Assembly: GCA_947311845.1 (NCBI GenBank)
Contig: CAMZMU010000069.1
Location: forward strand, 11,568,351-11,632,350
DNA from: Poa pratensis
Lineage: Eukaryota; Streptophyta; Magnoliopsida; Poales; Poaceae
DNA length: 64,000 bases
Direction of reading: 5' to 3'
In this document: one piece after another, positions 31,359 through 44,100 of the stretch
How positions within the stretch are numbered: position 1 is the stretch's first letter
Layout of the letters: every line of letters begins with the position of its first letter
Made by a program: the position numbers and the translations under genes
The notes under the pieces: model-generated
Seen by the model: the letters and a program-made list of their open reading frames with translations, nothing else
Database searches by the model: none
Told to the model about the DNA's origin: nothing

Positions 31359-34300
31359 GTTTTATCTGTCAGAGCTCAACTCTCAAGCCGTCACATGTGA
31401 GCTCGATTGATTAAATTAGCGATACTTATATACTCCCTCCGTTCGGAAAAGATGTCACAAAAATGATAGGTTATGGTGTGCCTGGTCCAGAGTTGACATT
31501 TCAACTCGTATGTAAGTTGCCTGGAAATTAAACCTGTCCGAATGCAGTCAAAGTGCCACCGCATGCAGAGTTTTTCCCCTTTTACAAGTTAGTTCTCGAG
31601 GCTATATAGACATGGTCGCACTCTCAATCATATGACTTCCACAATCCATGGGTGGTGCTAGTGCCACAACTCGCGCGAAAGTGCGCAGAAGTTTTGGTGT
31701 GCTGCTGCAATTTCCTCTACTTCCACGGTTCAAAGGACGTACCTGGTTACGTGCCTGCTTGTTCAATGTTCAGGTCTGCAGACTGGCTTGAATGTAATCT
31801 TATGGTCTTCGTGACTTCGTCAATCTTCTTGTTGAAAATGACCGAGCTGAAGAAAAAACTTATAGAGGAAGCTCAGAGAAGAAGACAAACAGAGTGGCAC
31901 AAGTTCTGCCACATTTTATGCATGGAACAGTATACCAACTCGTGAACTGGACTGTTAGCGTCATTTTAGTGTGCCCTTGAGAGCAAAATATTTTTTAACT
32001 ATTTCAAGAAAACTATGGTATCTGAAAATACTATGGGTTTAAATAATCTGAGGTCTTTGACTTTAGAAAAAACTATAGTTTTATACTTTAATATTTAGTA
32101 AACTGCACTAATTTAAAGCAAATGAAAAATGAGGTCTTCCAAAACTGAAGTATTGCTTGCCTAGGCATAGAAATATTGCAGTTCTCGAATACTTTGGTTT
32201 TACAAACGCTTCGATGCCAAACAAAGACCAAAGTTCCATTTTTAACTACTTTGCTTAATTAGATGCATGATCAATATGACACTTTTACAAAACATGGCCA
32301 TATCAAGCCACGCGAGGATATATTCGATATCTACTAACATCAAATAGGTGGGTCCTTTACAATCAATACCATTATATATTTATAGTAGCGAATAGTACAT
32401 GGTAGAAACACACGAGCTAGCTATAGCGATTACAAAATGAAGTTTCAAAGAAACGAGAATTTTTTTGAAATCTTTAAACTCTTTCTTCTTCCATGACATA
32501 ATCTTGTATTTTTCTGAAGATAGCCGTAGAAAATGAAAACGATTGCAAACCACAGACCTATAAATATCAACAAGAGTTCACCCATAATTTTAATCTGAGC
32601 TATAATGCCAAGGCTACGACCGCGCATGTAACCATTAAAGTAATCAACCAATCGGTAAGAGTACCAACACTGATGTTTAAGGGACACGCAAACAAATAGC
32701 CTGATCGACGTCATTAGGAGCCGAGAGTATGAATCATCATTGTCGAGTATTTAGCAGTCGAGACAGATATTGTAAAGACAATCCTCCTCGCGACAACCAT
32801 GAGAAAGAATCCAAAATTGATATGGCGAAGCAAAATCTGAATGTCCATACCTAAATAAATTTAATCTACCAAAACCACCATTAACGTCGGGAAGAAGATC
32901 TCATCGTCGAACAAATGTAAGATTACTTATTGTAGACGATGACATCTCCATTAATGAACAAGATGGCTACCAAAACCCTAACCAGTATATTGAAACGCTA
33001 CCTTTATTAAGAACTCCACTTATATATTGGGTTCCCTACCCCTCCCGACATCGGCAAGGCCGGCCGGAGGAGGGGGAACGACCTATGGTGAAGACGGAGG
33101 TGGTGGTGGCGGCTAGGTTCTCATGAGAATCGCTGTAATTTCTCGTGCTAAAGGCCAAACATCAAATAGGTGATAAAACATCACATAGAATTAAAAATTA
33201 ATAATTGAGGACTGCAAGTTAATTTGGAGTAAAAAGAGGGTTATCTATTTTAATATGGAGTAAAAATTAACATCAAATGGGTCGCTTTGACGGTTAGGGG
33301 TGTCGTTGGGACTGATTTTTCGGTTTGGACCCAATGGGAGCATCTCTAGAGGCATTCACCATATTTGTGTTCGGCACCCCCCAATTGGGCCTCAGTTGGG
33401 GGGTGCCGGACACATGTCCGACACAATGGGGGGGGGGGGGGGGTGCGGCCCATAGCGGCACCCAAAATAAAGATACAAATGCAAATAAATTTAAAAATAT
33501 TCAAATTGCATTCATATTTCTTATATATTACAGAATATTTGAATGAAATTTGATAAACGGCGTCGCAACTAGCCTAACCTAGCCTACTCCTCCTTGTCCC
33601 ACCACGCGACGTCGTCGTCCTGGCCGTCGTCGCCGTCGTGGAGCACCACGGTGGAGGAGGAGGCAGCGCGAATGGTGGAGGCGTCGTCTTGACGCGGCGC
33701 GCACGGCTGGTGGAGGCGCCGCCGGAGGATGAGGCCGTCATCTGCACCAACGTGGCCATGGTCGCCATGTAGCTGGGGCTGTCGCGCTAGATGGTGACCA
33801 CCGAATCGGCGAGCGCCACCATGAAGCCCGGTTTGTCGCCGTCATGCTCGTACCGCATCGCGAACGGCATGTCGTAGCCCTCCGGGATGACCTCAACTGG
33901 CATTGGCTCCGTCCTGGGGCGACGAAGGTAGAGGCGCCCGCGCAGTGGCGAACGCTCGCGGCGTTCGCGGATGATGATGCCGCCTCCACGACGTGGCGCG
34001 GGGCATGGGGAAGGGGTGCGTCGTGCCGGTGGAAGGAGGCGGAGCGGGATGGCGCTTCCCGTGGCAGTGTGTCGGCGGGCGGATTCGATCGCGAACGCAA
34101 CCGTGTGGTCGGTTGCGTTCCACCACGTGTGGCGCCCGACAGTGTTGTAACGTGTACGGAACGCGTTGGGGCCGTCGACGGTGGCGATGACCGCCTCTCG
34201 CTCGTGCTCGAAGCGGTCGAGCCAGCGGCCCTAGTTCGCATGGCCGTCGTCGTTCTCGGGAGGCGCCACTCCTCCCGTGTTATCCAGCTCCGGCGGCGAG

Positions 34301-35169
34301 CGATGAAGCGGGGCATCTGCTCCGCCGTCTCGGGCAGTGGCGGCACAGGGAGGCAACCTGTCGCCACGGACCACCCCTTGGGTGGGCGGTAGTCGGGAGG
34401 GTCAAGGAGCTCGTACCGGTGCAGCTCGCAAGCATCGTCATTGTCGATGGTGCGCCCGCCGCGGTACGCCATGGATGTGAGGGCTTATAGAGTGAGACGA
34501 GGAGAGTGAGGACGAGTAGGTGGGCGGGGTGGATAAACACGGCGAGGGCGCCGGCTTTTATCGTGGGCGATGGGCGGTGCGGCCAGCATAAATGCAACGC
34601 GTGGGGAAGCCACAATGCCGCTCGCGTGGCCTGGGGAGTGATCGCGTCGTGTGACCTCCGTTAATGCCATGCGTGTGGACAGGCGCACCGCCGTCCTGTC
34701 GCGTCGCGTTGGAAACCGCTGACGACTGCACCATTAACGCGGCCAGACCGACCTCCTGCACGGCGCGATTAATAACGCATGCGCAGCCCGTGTCTATGAC
34801 GGGTGGGTCAACCCTATCGGAGGGCGTGTCCAGCACCCCGAGAGGGCCTCCGAACTTGGGAGGCCCTTTTGGGGTGCCGGACACAAAATGGCTCGGCCCG
34901 GACACTTGGGTGCCGCTGTGGGCGATTTTTGTGTGCGGACCCATTGGCTTTGGTATTTTGGGGTGCCAGTGGAGATGTCCGGCTCGATCCCTGGCCGTGC
35001 ATTGCATCAAGTAGTTGCCCGACGTCGTCGAAATGTTCAGGGCGGGCGTAGACCTCTGACCTCCTCCGCGAGCTCATCCTGGCGAGCGCAGCCGAGGACC
35101 CTGAGGACGGTGGCGCCCACGGACCACTCGAAGGCGTCGAGCGCGCGGCGCCAGGAGGCCGCACATCGC
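31359..35169. other. Intergenic with transposon relics, no confident gene
   Basis: Near 31431 the sequence tactccctccgttcgga matches a Stowaway MITE end; the opposite end was not found. An unassigned 97-codon ORF lies at 31652-31945 (+), and an 89-codon ORF with one hydrophobic segment at 32445-32714 (-). AT-rich DNA with no recognisable content covers most of 31950-33300. A run of 16 G is at 33428-33443. A GC-rich transposon-like relic occupies 33340-34985 and is listed separately. Confidence 0.5.
33340..34985 (-). mobile_element. Possible GC-rich DNA transposon relic with a decayed ORF
   Basis: The left border region reads gagcatctctagaggcattc. The right border, read in reverse, gives ggacatctccactggcacc, so the two could be degenerate terminal inverted repeats. 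Sequence just inside both ends carries (g)ggtgccggacaca motifs. The minus-strand ORF from 34472 (MAYRGGRTIDNDD, then REEWRLP) continues in several frames to about 33574, indicating a decayed gene of unknown function. No clear target duplication was seen, so the superfamily is undecided. Confidence 0.4.
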
Positions 35170-36960
35170 TGATACGTCTCAAACGTATCTATAATTTCTG
35201 ATGTTCCATGTTGATATTATACCAATTGTTACATGTTTTATATACACTTCATAGCATTTTTATGCATTTTCTGGGACTAACCTATTAACAAGATGCCACA
35301 GTGCCAGTTACTGTTTTTTGCTGTTTTTGTATTCCAGAAAAGCTAGTCTGGAAATATTCTCGGAATTGGACGAAATTTGGACAGAACCTCCTATTTTTCC
35401 AACACGAAGACGGAGTCCAGAGGAGAGACGGAGGAGGGCCACGTGGCACCCACACTATGGGGCCGCGCGGGCCCCCCTGCCACGCCGTGGGGTGGTGTGG
35501 GGCCCTCGTGGCTCCGCAGCCGCCGCCCTTTCGCCTATTTATTCCTCCCGACGCGAAAACCCTAAAGACCGGAGCCATTATCCACGAAAAGTTCCAGAGA
35601 CACCGCCGCCGCCAACCCTAGCTCGGGAGGGTTCAGAAGCTCTTCCCGACACCTTGCCAGAGAGGGGAATCATCACCGGAGGGCTCTACATCACCATGCC
35701 TGCCTCCGGAGTGATGCGTGAGTAGTTCATCCTTCGACTACGGGTCCATGGCAGTAGCCAGATGGTTGTCTCTCCACTTTATGCTATGATGTTTAGATCT
35801 TGTGAGCTGCCTATCATGATCAAGATCATCTTATTGTAATGCTACATGTTGTGTTTGCTGGGATCCGATGAATATTGAATACTATGTCAAGTTGATTATC
35901 AATCTATCTTATATGTTATTTATGATCTTGCATGCTTTCCGTTACTAGTAGATGCTTGTAACTCCAAGAGTGAGTATTTATGCTAGATACTGGGTTCATG
36001 CCTCCGGTAATCTGGGAGAGTGACAATAACTTCTAAGATTGTGGATGTGTTGTTGCCACTAAGGACAAAATAACCGATGCTTAGCTTAAGGGTGCGCCGT
36101 TAGGTCTAATGCATTTGTTTACATTACGCATATTACTTAATGCAATTATCCGTTGCTTGCAACTTAATACTAACGGGGAACTTGGTATGACAACCTGGCG
36201 GTGGATTATTAGTCATAGACGTTGTTGGATAACGGTCTATGTATTTTGTCGTAATGCCCACATGAATATCATAGTAATCATTATGTCATATATATGCATT
36301 GTCATGCGCTCAATATTTTATCAATTGCCCAGCTGTAATTTGTTCACCCAGCATGTTAGTTATCTTTTATGGAGAGACACCACTAGTGAACTGTAGACCC
36401 GGTCCAATCTTTTACACTGATAATACAACCAACTGCAAATACTGTTCCTTTTCATTCTCTGCAATTTACTACTGTTTTCCACACCATACGTTTAATCCTT
36501 TGTTTTCAGCAAGCCGGTGAGATTGACAACCTCACTGTTTTGTTGGGGCAAAATAGTTTGATTGTGTTGTGTCCAGATTCCACGTCGGCGCCGGATTCCC
36601 TGGTGTTGCGCCGTGCCATATTCCGCCACCAACAACCTTCAAAAATGATTTCTTGCTCCTACTGGTTCGATTAAACCTTGGTTTCATACTCAGGGAAAAC
36701 TGCTGCTACACTGCATCATACCTTCCTCTTGGGGTCTCCCAACGAACGTGTGATCCACGCAATCAAGCGCCGCCACGACGTCGGCGAGCTCGTGGGGGTA
36801 AGCCCACCCGCTTCGTCGAGAACCTCCCCGGCGGGCGCACCGGGGGAAAGAGCCAGGTGACGGTCAGCCAGCTCGGAGACACGCTCCCTCCAGTCCCGCG
36901 CTCGGCGCAGCTTCTTCACCCTCCTTCGTTGTGCGAACGCGTCCAGCGGCTCGACTCGGA
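34990..36960 (-). pseudogene. Fragments of an unidentified GC-rich gene flanking the solo LTR
   Basis: On the minus strand 36960-36771 encodes a basic, helical stretch (KKLRRARDWRERVSELADRH, then PGAPAGEVLDEAGG). Across the LTR insert the same frame continues at 35169-35040 as a Trp- and Leu-containing helix (SWRRALDAFEWSVGATVL, then GCARQDELAEEVRGL) before a stop. Removal of the insert and one target copy leaves the frame open. I do not recognise the protein. It may be a host gene fragment or part of a transposon gene. Confidence 0.4.
35170..36765. mobile_element. Solo-LTR-like repeat in a gene fragment
   Basis: A block of 1596 bp starting tgatacgtctcaaacgtatc, which I recognise as the start of a very common Triticeae LTR-type repeat, and ending in the cacgcaatca region. 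Flanks atcgc (35165-35169) and agcgc (36766-36770) match at four of five bases, a plausible aged target duplication. Inside is the familiar segment gttccagagacaccgccgcc and, near the end, gccggtgagattgacaacct. ORFs within it (35301-35725) are incidental. The exact right border is uncertain by several bases. Confidence 0.7.
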
Positions 36961-37965
36961 TTCAAGCAGAGATGGAAACGGGACCGGCAAGTTTTGGAAA
37001 CTCGAGTCGAATTCAAGCAAAAGAGGAGTGTGATCTCCGACTCGAAGTATGGAAACCCTCCATCATTCATAAATAACTGAACCCCCCTCCACTCCACTCC
37101 ACTCCACTCCACACCAATCTCCCTCCCGCCAATCTTCTAATCAATATCGACTCTCCTCCCGGCATCTCGCCGAGCAGAGAAGCACCTGATCCATGGATAT
37201 GGACGGGCTCGACAAGGCCTACAAGTTCCAGCGTTTCCTTCCTACCGCCGAGGAGGCCGTGGACTACTTCCTGCCGTGCCTCCTCCACGGCGAGACGATG
37301 CACGGGGCCGAGAAACTCATCCGCCACGCCCAAGTCTACGCCTGCGAGGAGCCCAAGGACCTCGCCAAGCGGTTCGCCCCCGTGCCTACGGCCGTCAGCT
37401 CCGGCGACCGCTTCTTCTTCACCACCTGCAAGCGCAACCCCAAGAACGGGCGGTGCACGTATGGCGCCGGCGCCGGCACTTGGGAAGTGCAGAAGACTGA
37501 GGACGTCTACGATGCCGAGGGCGTCAAGATCGGCGAGTCAAGGAACCTGTCATTCAAGAAGGGCAAGGGTAAGGACAAGGTGTCCACCGGCTGGGTCATG
37601 GAGGAGCACCGGTGCCTGCTATAGCAGGCCGTCGTCGCCGACGGGGAGAAGGTGCTCTGCAGGATCCATCTGGCTCCGAACCCGTTTGCCGCCGCCCACC
37701 AAGAATCGGATGCGTACAAGCTTCGTCTTCAAGAACCAGCAGAGGTGGCACCCGTGCCGCAACCAGCTGAGCCCGTGGCCGTGACCGGGAGGGCGCACGA
37801 GCAGAAGAGGCCAGCGCCGGTCGCCGCCGCCGATCTTCCAAGCTGCAAGAAGATGCGGATCGCCGCCCCCATCCATGTCCTGGAACCTGAGATGGAGTAC
37901 GAGGACCGTCCTGTGTGGCCTGCCGTGCCCGCTTCCACCACCTTGCCGGCTGCGTCCACGGACGT

Positions 37966-39778
37966 TGACGAGGGGTTAACTCATCAAATCCCATGTTTAA
38001 GGACCTAGGGTTGAGATTACGGAGGAGAGAACCCTCCCAGCCTTTATATAATAGGCTGGGTCTCGGGAGTTCACAACCGACTCAGATTTACAAGTAAGGA
38101 AAGTCTAAACCGACTATGGCTTCGTCTAACTTGGAGGATATTCCATCTTCTTGGGCCTTCCTTCATGGGCTTCATGTAGGCTCTTGATAGTTAGGCCTAA
38201 TCGATACGTGCACCAGTGATGCATGTAAAATGCATACATGAACTTTGCACTATATTACTTATATTCCAATCATATTTGCATCATATAAGGGTTATATCAA
38301 TGTTTTATAATGATTTTTGGAATATTTCATGATTTTCCTATTTTTATGGAATTAACCCTGCGTAGGCAGAAACCCCTATTTTCCATATTTTAATGTTTCA
38401 GGGACCCAAATGACGTCCAAATGATTTGGAAATTTACGAGCATCAGTTTTTGGAAGGAAGAAGACTTGGGAGCGAAGGAAGTGAACAAGCGGAGGCCCGA
38501 GGCCCAAAAGAGGGTGGCCCACGCGGCCAAAGAATCTGGCCACATGGGACCCACCATCTGGAGCCTCGAGGTTCCGTTGCCGTCGATCTTTTCGCCCACG
38601 ACTCCGTCTTGACCTAAAACCGACTATAAAAATAGTCCCTGACGCCCTTCGGAAAGGAGCGCCGCAAAAACACAGAAACCACGAAACAGAGACCTGGAGT
38701 TGCAGATTGGAGGGGGGGAACTCCGGTGGGGCGCTGCCGGCGTGGTCTCCATCTTCTACAACGACTTCTCCACCGTCTCCATGATGAAGGGGGAGTAGTC
38801 CACCCCCTGGACTTTGGATTTGTGGTGGTAACTTGATCCAATCTCTCTATGTATGATCATTGTTGAAGTCCATATGATGTGCCTTGTATGATTATGGAAC
38901 TATCTTTGTAATTCCTATGGTGGATATTGTGGGATGAGATAATATTTGTTATGCATTTACCGTTGTGTTGGGGCTTTTATGGTTTGTCATACTTTGGAGA
39001 TATTCTATGATACATGTGATGGTTTGATTTATGCATAATGTCTTGTTTATCCTTGTCATGAGGTGATTGACACCACCAAGTGTGGATAGATGAGAGAGAT
39101 GTGGTCATGCACACAAATTATGAATCATTGCACTAGTGTTTAGAATATTGTCCATTATGATGTATGATTATGTGGGTAGAGAGTGGCCTAGTGACAGAAG
39201 GCATAGGCATTAAGTGACAGTAATGTCGCCCAACATTCTTTATCTGGGGTAAAAAGGAACAAGTATGATGTGGGAGTGACAACAAACCACGCTAGCCTTA
39301 CGAGGGTGACCTAGCAACACAAATGATTATTTTCTTTCAACTATGTGTTTTAGGACATGTAGCTGTCATAGAAGTTTACCATTAAAGCATGACAATTGTC
39401 TGTACTTTTTATCTATAACATGATAATCACCATAGATGGGAGAGAGGATTGAGTGAACCCATGTCCATTGTTCCTATAAGAGAAAACCTTTGTCTTGTCC
39501 TCTTGCATTGAAGAGGATTGGGACACTTTTACATTCTTATTTTGTTTCATTAAACTTCCATCCATTAAATCAACCATCTTGTTCTTTAAACCTATTTAGT
39601 GCATAATCAACTAAAACTTGTGACACTTTAGTTGTAGGGAATAGATAACTTTTCCTTCTTGCTCCTGCGGATCGATACCCTACTTCCACATTGAGAGGTG
39701 CTACAGTGATCCCCTGCTCTTGGGGGTTATCAACCAGGTACCCTCATAGTTGGGTACCCTAAAGGTATATCTCCGTCA
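37966..39778 (-). mobile_element. Left (3') LTR of element 2, with internal deletion and nested insert
   Basis: It runs from tgacgagggg to ctccgtca. Without the nested insert and one target copy it is about 292 bp, against 493 bp for the right LTR. About 201 bp are missing near 38032, between gagagaac and cctcccag. The missing block spans the stretch of the right LTR from about 51998 to 52200. Confidence 0.85.
38217..39732. mobile_element. Solo LTR nested in the left LTR of element 2
   Basis: A 1516-bp block starting tgatgcatgtaaaatgcata and ending ttgggggttatca (TG...CA). It is flanked by accag at 38212-38216 and 39733-39737. The uninterrupted right LTR shows the empty site gtgcaccaggtaccc. 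No internal retroelement genes are present, so recombination between LTRs probably removed the rest. Confidence 0.9.
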
Positions 39779-41024
39779 GTAGCCCCCGAGTACTTGTCTG
39801 ACTCGAAGAATCGGGCATGGACTCATTCATCAGTGCACGTCATATTCTTTGTACCTGTGTTTATGATTGGAATTCCTGTATGAATAGCACATTTTGTCTG
39901 GCTATGTCGATTATTTAATCGACTACGGTTTTTGCTTATGATAATCAAGGGATAATAACTTAGTAGGCCCGGTACACACGACGGATCGGACCGGTTAACT
40001 GCACATTCGGGCAAAACCTTACTAGATTTCAATCAAACTCGAGTCCCCGGACTCAAATCTGGAACAGACTGGTCAGACTCGACTCAGGCCATTGAGGTCT
40101 TACTGAATCGTTCTGCAGTATAACTTTGAGATTACCCAACGCGTCCGTCGGGATTTTTCATCATGTCTGCTGACACGGAAAGTTTTAAGGATTAACGCTG
40201 CTGGAGCGGTCCTTAGCCCAGCTTGACAGATCGGAGGGTCTTACCTTTGCACTTATGCATGCAGCATCCGAGATATTTGCGGCAGACACAACTCGGGAAT
40301 TGATCGTGTATGATTTTGCGTTACATTTTGCTTATCAGCTGAGTCAAGTCCTTTGTCGACTGGTCCTTTGCCATTATCTATCGGGTGCGCGACAGCGCTC
40401 CCGATGGGAGTAGCCCCCGAGATTGTGTTTTATTGCTTGCAATGGAGGATAATCTCAAACCTTTTTATCCCGTACATATTCAATCGAAGGATTTTTTGAT
40501 ACGCTCCTGATGGGAGTAATATGTTTCAGTCGAAGAAACTATCGAGTCCCGTTATGTCTTGTGTTGCGTAACTTGCAATTTCACCCTCGAAACAACCGAG
40601 GCGGTCGAACGACCGGCTTTGCCTGAGTTCTGATTTTCACCCTCGAACTCGGCGAGGCGGTCGAGTGACCGGTTATGCCTTGAGAGGACTCAAATGCTTT
40701 TAAAGGGAGATGCTTGTGGTGATGTCAGGGATGACGCATTTGGCGACTGCACCTTCTGACAGAGCGGTGGTGTGCGCAATATGACCGATGGGACGTGACA
40801 TATGTGGGCCTAGGTTTGTAGTGCTGACCGAAAAAACAGTGCCGTTTGAACTGGATTTGACCGCTGAAGCGCGGTTTTTACGGCGACGTGATGATGGTCT
40901 CCTAGATTCCCGTGCGTAGTGGGCGGAGTGGCCGCGGCGGTTGCTCTCCACGGTTGCCAAGTGTATGGCTGGATATGCACCGTGGCACACGATCTTGTGC
41001 GAACGGTGGAGATTTGTGGCGCAG
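39779..41024. other. Non-coding 3' region of element 2, with short repeats
   Basis: No gene was seen. A tandem pair of about 60 bp (ttcaccctcgaa, then gaggcggtcga, then gaccgg) lies at 40577-40683. A phrase cgctcccgatgggagtagcc with its flanks (40389-40430) recurs in diverged form at 42838-42878, within the antisense gene's intron. Confidence 0.6.
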
Positions 41025-41036
41025 TTAAATAAAAGG
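41025..41036 (+). promoter_or_regulatory. TATA-like box of the element 2 antisense gene
   Basis: The motif ttaaataaaagg lies 102 bp upstream of the start codon and is followed by a pyrimidine-rich region (about 41060-41110). This spacing is typical of a plant RNA polymerase II promoter, so the antisense gene probably did not depend on the LTR for transcription. Confidence 0.6.
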
Positions 41037-41137
41037 GGTGCGGCGAGGTAAAAGTTTTTTCACTTGCCATCTGCTCCCCGCCGCCACTGCTTCTTCTTCT
41101 TCCGTTCTGTGCGCTCTCTCCCATAGCCACCATCACC

Positions 41138-44100
41138 ATGGGCAACCCCAAGAGGAAAGCTACAGCAGCCGCCACGACCGGCGGTGAGGCGGCGTCGATG
41201 AACAAGAAAGCCGGCGACTGGACACGATCCACTTTGAAAGCGTCGAAGCTTGATGGGTATCAGTGGGATGGATGGATTTCCTCCGCCGAGCTGTTGCCGA
41301 CGCGCCTCCCTGGCAACGAGGTAAACCCTCAACCTAGAGAGGGCAAGCGCGTGTGTTTTCATGACTTCGTGAATAGGGGATTTTCCTTCCCTATTCACGA
41401 TTTCTTGCGCGCTTTGATGTACGCGTACAAGGTGCAACTGCACGACTTTACGCCGAACTCCATGATGCACATTGCCGTGTTTGTTGTGCTCTGTGAGTGC
41501 TTTTTGGGGGTTCACCCACATTGGGGTCTTTGGAAGAAGATCTTTTATGTGAGAAAGAACGCCGGCAAGCGCGGTATTTATGCTGTTGGCGGGTTCAACA
41601 TCCAGAGCCGCAAGGAGGTTGCGTACTTTGACATTAGGCAAGTCGAATCTGCGCAAAACTGGAGGCAGAAATGGTTCTATTTTAGCACCACGCAGGAAGG
41701 GTTGCCAGCCTTCGATGCTCACGCGCCCCTGAGGCAGACTCGAGCGTGGCTGCACCACACCACTGCCGCTGAAGAGACCGAGGCGAAGCCTTTAATGGCC
41801 AAGATTGCTAAGCTGATGAAGACTGTGGGCCGCGAGGTCAGTGGCCTTCATTTGATCGCGACGTTCATCAAGAGGGGTGTGCAGCCGTTGCGAGCTCACA
41901 CGCACCCAATGTGGGAGTTCCAGGGTTTGCACGACCCGACGCGTCTGGTGGCCGGAGAGGCTCTGCCGTCAGCAAGGGAGGTGGAGACTCGAGTTCGGTC
42001 GATCACCAAACTGACAGTTTTCCCATGTGGAAGGCACGTCTTCCAGTCGACGCATTTGACAGCGATCACCCTTTCCCCGCGGTATGGTCGCTTTTGCTTC
42101 GGCTTTGCACTTGCAAGTGATATATGATTCTTTAACTAACAAGCTTGATTTTTGCACGCAGGGTCATACTGTAATCAGGCGATTGCCTCCTCTTCCCGAA
42201 GATGAGGAGACCGACGAGGTAGAAGTTTTACTAACCGAGGCTGCTCTCGACGATGTTTCGCTCGCCTCCGCTCGCACCCTACCGACGAGGTGGAGGAATT
42301 TGAGCGTGAGGAGGAGGAAGAGCTACCGCCACCTAAGCGGCGTCGCGTAGACGAGACTGCGTCGACTGCAGACAGCTCGCCCCCATTTGCTGCCCATGGT
42401 GAAGACTCGGGCTCCTCTTCACCTGTCGCGGAAGAGCCGAGGGTTGTGACTCCGTTGCGCACGGTTTCATCCGCCAAGTCGCCCTCATTCGAAGCGCACT
42501 TTGATTACTCTACCCTGCTGATCTCCGATGATGAAGATGTCAGGTGAAGACTTTTGCCGAACCTTTGCGCTTTATTGTATGTTTTCCTTTGTCGACTGAC
42601 GTTTCTGTTTTATGCAGCCCGGGTGAGGATGGTTTTCCCAAGGATGACCTCTGACCGATCGCTCCTGGAGCGACGCCAGTATCACCTTCGGGTGAGGCGA
42701 TTCGGTCAGAGGCTCAACAGACCTCTCCGGCGAGTTCTCGTCCCAAGCTGCAGGAAGACGTGCCTTCCACTTTGAGTGGTGCCCTGCCCTCACGCTACAA
42801 TCACATAAGTACAATGTTTACCTCTTCGAGTCTTTATCGGGTACGCGACAGTGCTCCCGATGGGAGTAGCCCCCGAGGCTATGCGCAACTAGACATAGTT
42901 GGGCATAGGCTCAAACCCGAGTATTTTTGTATGCCATTTTGCTGAATCCTTTTACCGCGTAGTCGTTTATCCGCACTCTGCTTGAGTCGGGTGAAACGTA
43001 TTTGCAGGTGGAGCAGGAGCGCGACCAACTGCGAGCCACGGTGGAGCAGCTGGACCGTAAGAGTCTCGTACCCTTGTGTATAATTGTTTGAGAGATCTTT
43101 TGCTAACTGTTTCTTTGCGCTGTTTGCAGGTGACAAGGCGACAGCCTTAACCCGTGTGAAGGAGCTCGAGAAAGAGCTTGCAGCTGAACGCTTGGGTGTG
43201 CAACAGAAGCTCAAAGAAGCGGAGGATCGCGAGACCCTCCAAATTCATCGACTCCGCGCTCTATCCCATGTGATGGGAGGTAATATTCTGATAGAAGTAC
43301 CGTGTTTGACCAATTGTGTCATAATTCGAACTTGTGGTTCCCCAACAGAAGTTGTTGGTGCCGCCCGGCCGCGGATGAGGGCTCACTCGAGGAAGCGGCG
43401 AGCACTTTTGATAGAATATGCGCGCGGACTCGGGACGCCCTTCGGAGGTCCACGAGTGCGTTGTCGTCTGTCTTCCAGACCGTCCTGCCGAAGAACAAGC
43501 CGCCCGAGACTGTGGAGGCGCTGGCCGATGTCTTTGCGTCTGGTACATCTACCATGGCGAATTACGCCCTAGCTCAAATGGTAGGTGGATCTGAGACCAC
43601 CTTCATTTTGCTGATGGGACACGGTATAGCATGCGACTTCGAGAAAACTGTAGCTGGCTTTCCGAAGAATTCTGAAGGCAAATCCGATGTGACCAGCGCG
43701 ATGAAGAAGAAGGCAGGGACACTGTCAAGGAAGATGGTGACTATGCTCGAGCAGCGCGCCACCACTGTGTCCGAGCATGCTGCTCGAACCTCTAGGGCCA
43801 GATCCGAGTCAGCGTCGTAGATAGCATAGCTAGCTTACCCGCACTTTTGCTCTGTTTGTAATGAATTTGAATGTCGTATGGAGCTTTTGATTAATATGAT
43901 CTTCTGTCCTGCACACCTTATGCCTATAATGTGTGTGAAATCTAGGAAAAAACAGCCCCCGAGCCTGACAGAAATTCACGACGATGGAGAGAGAGCTGAA
44001 GGAGACGAAGGATTCCCTTGCCGATTTTCAGTCGAGGCCATCACCAGCAACGGAGTGAGAGTTATTTCTGCTGGCGGAGCTGGACAAAGTGAATCTTCAA

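Noticed and set aside
30882..31410. Plus-strand ORFs overlapping GLR A exon 1
   Set aside because: The minus-strand frame gives a clear signal peptide and a phase-matched splice donor. The plus-strand ORFs have neither.
35301..35725. Three overlapping ORFs of 60-135 codons
   Set aside because: They lie inside a high-copy LTR-type repeat, overlap in several frames and have no domains.
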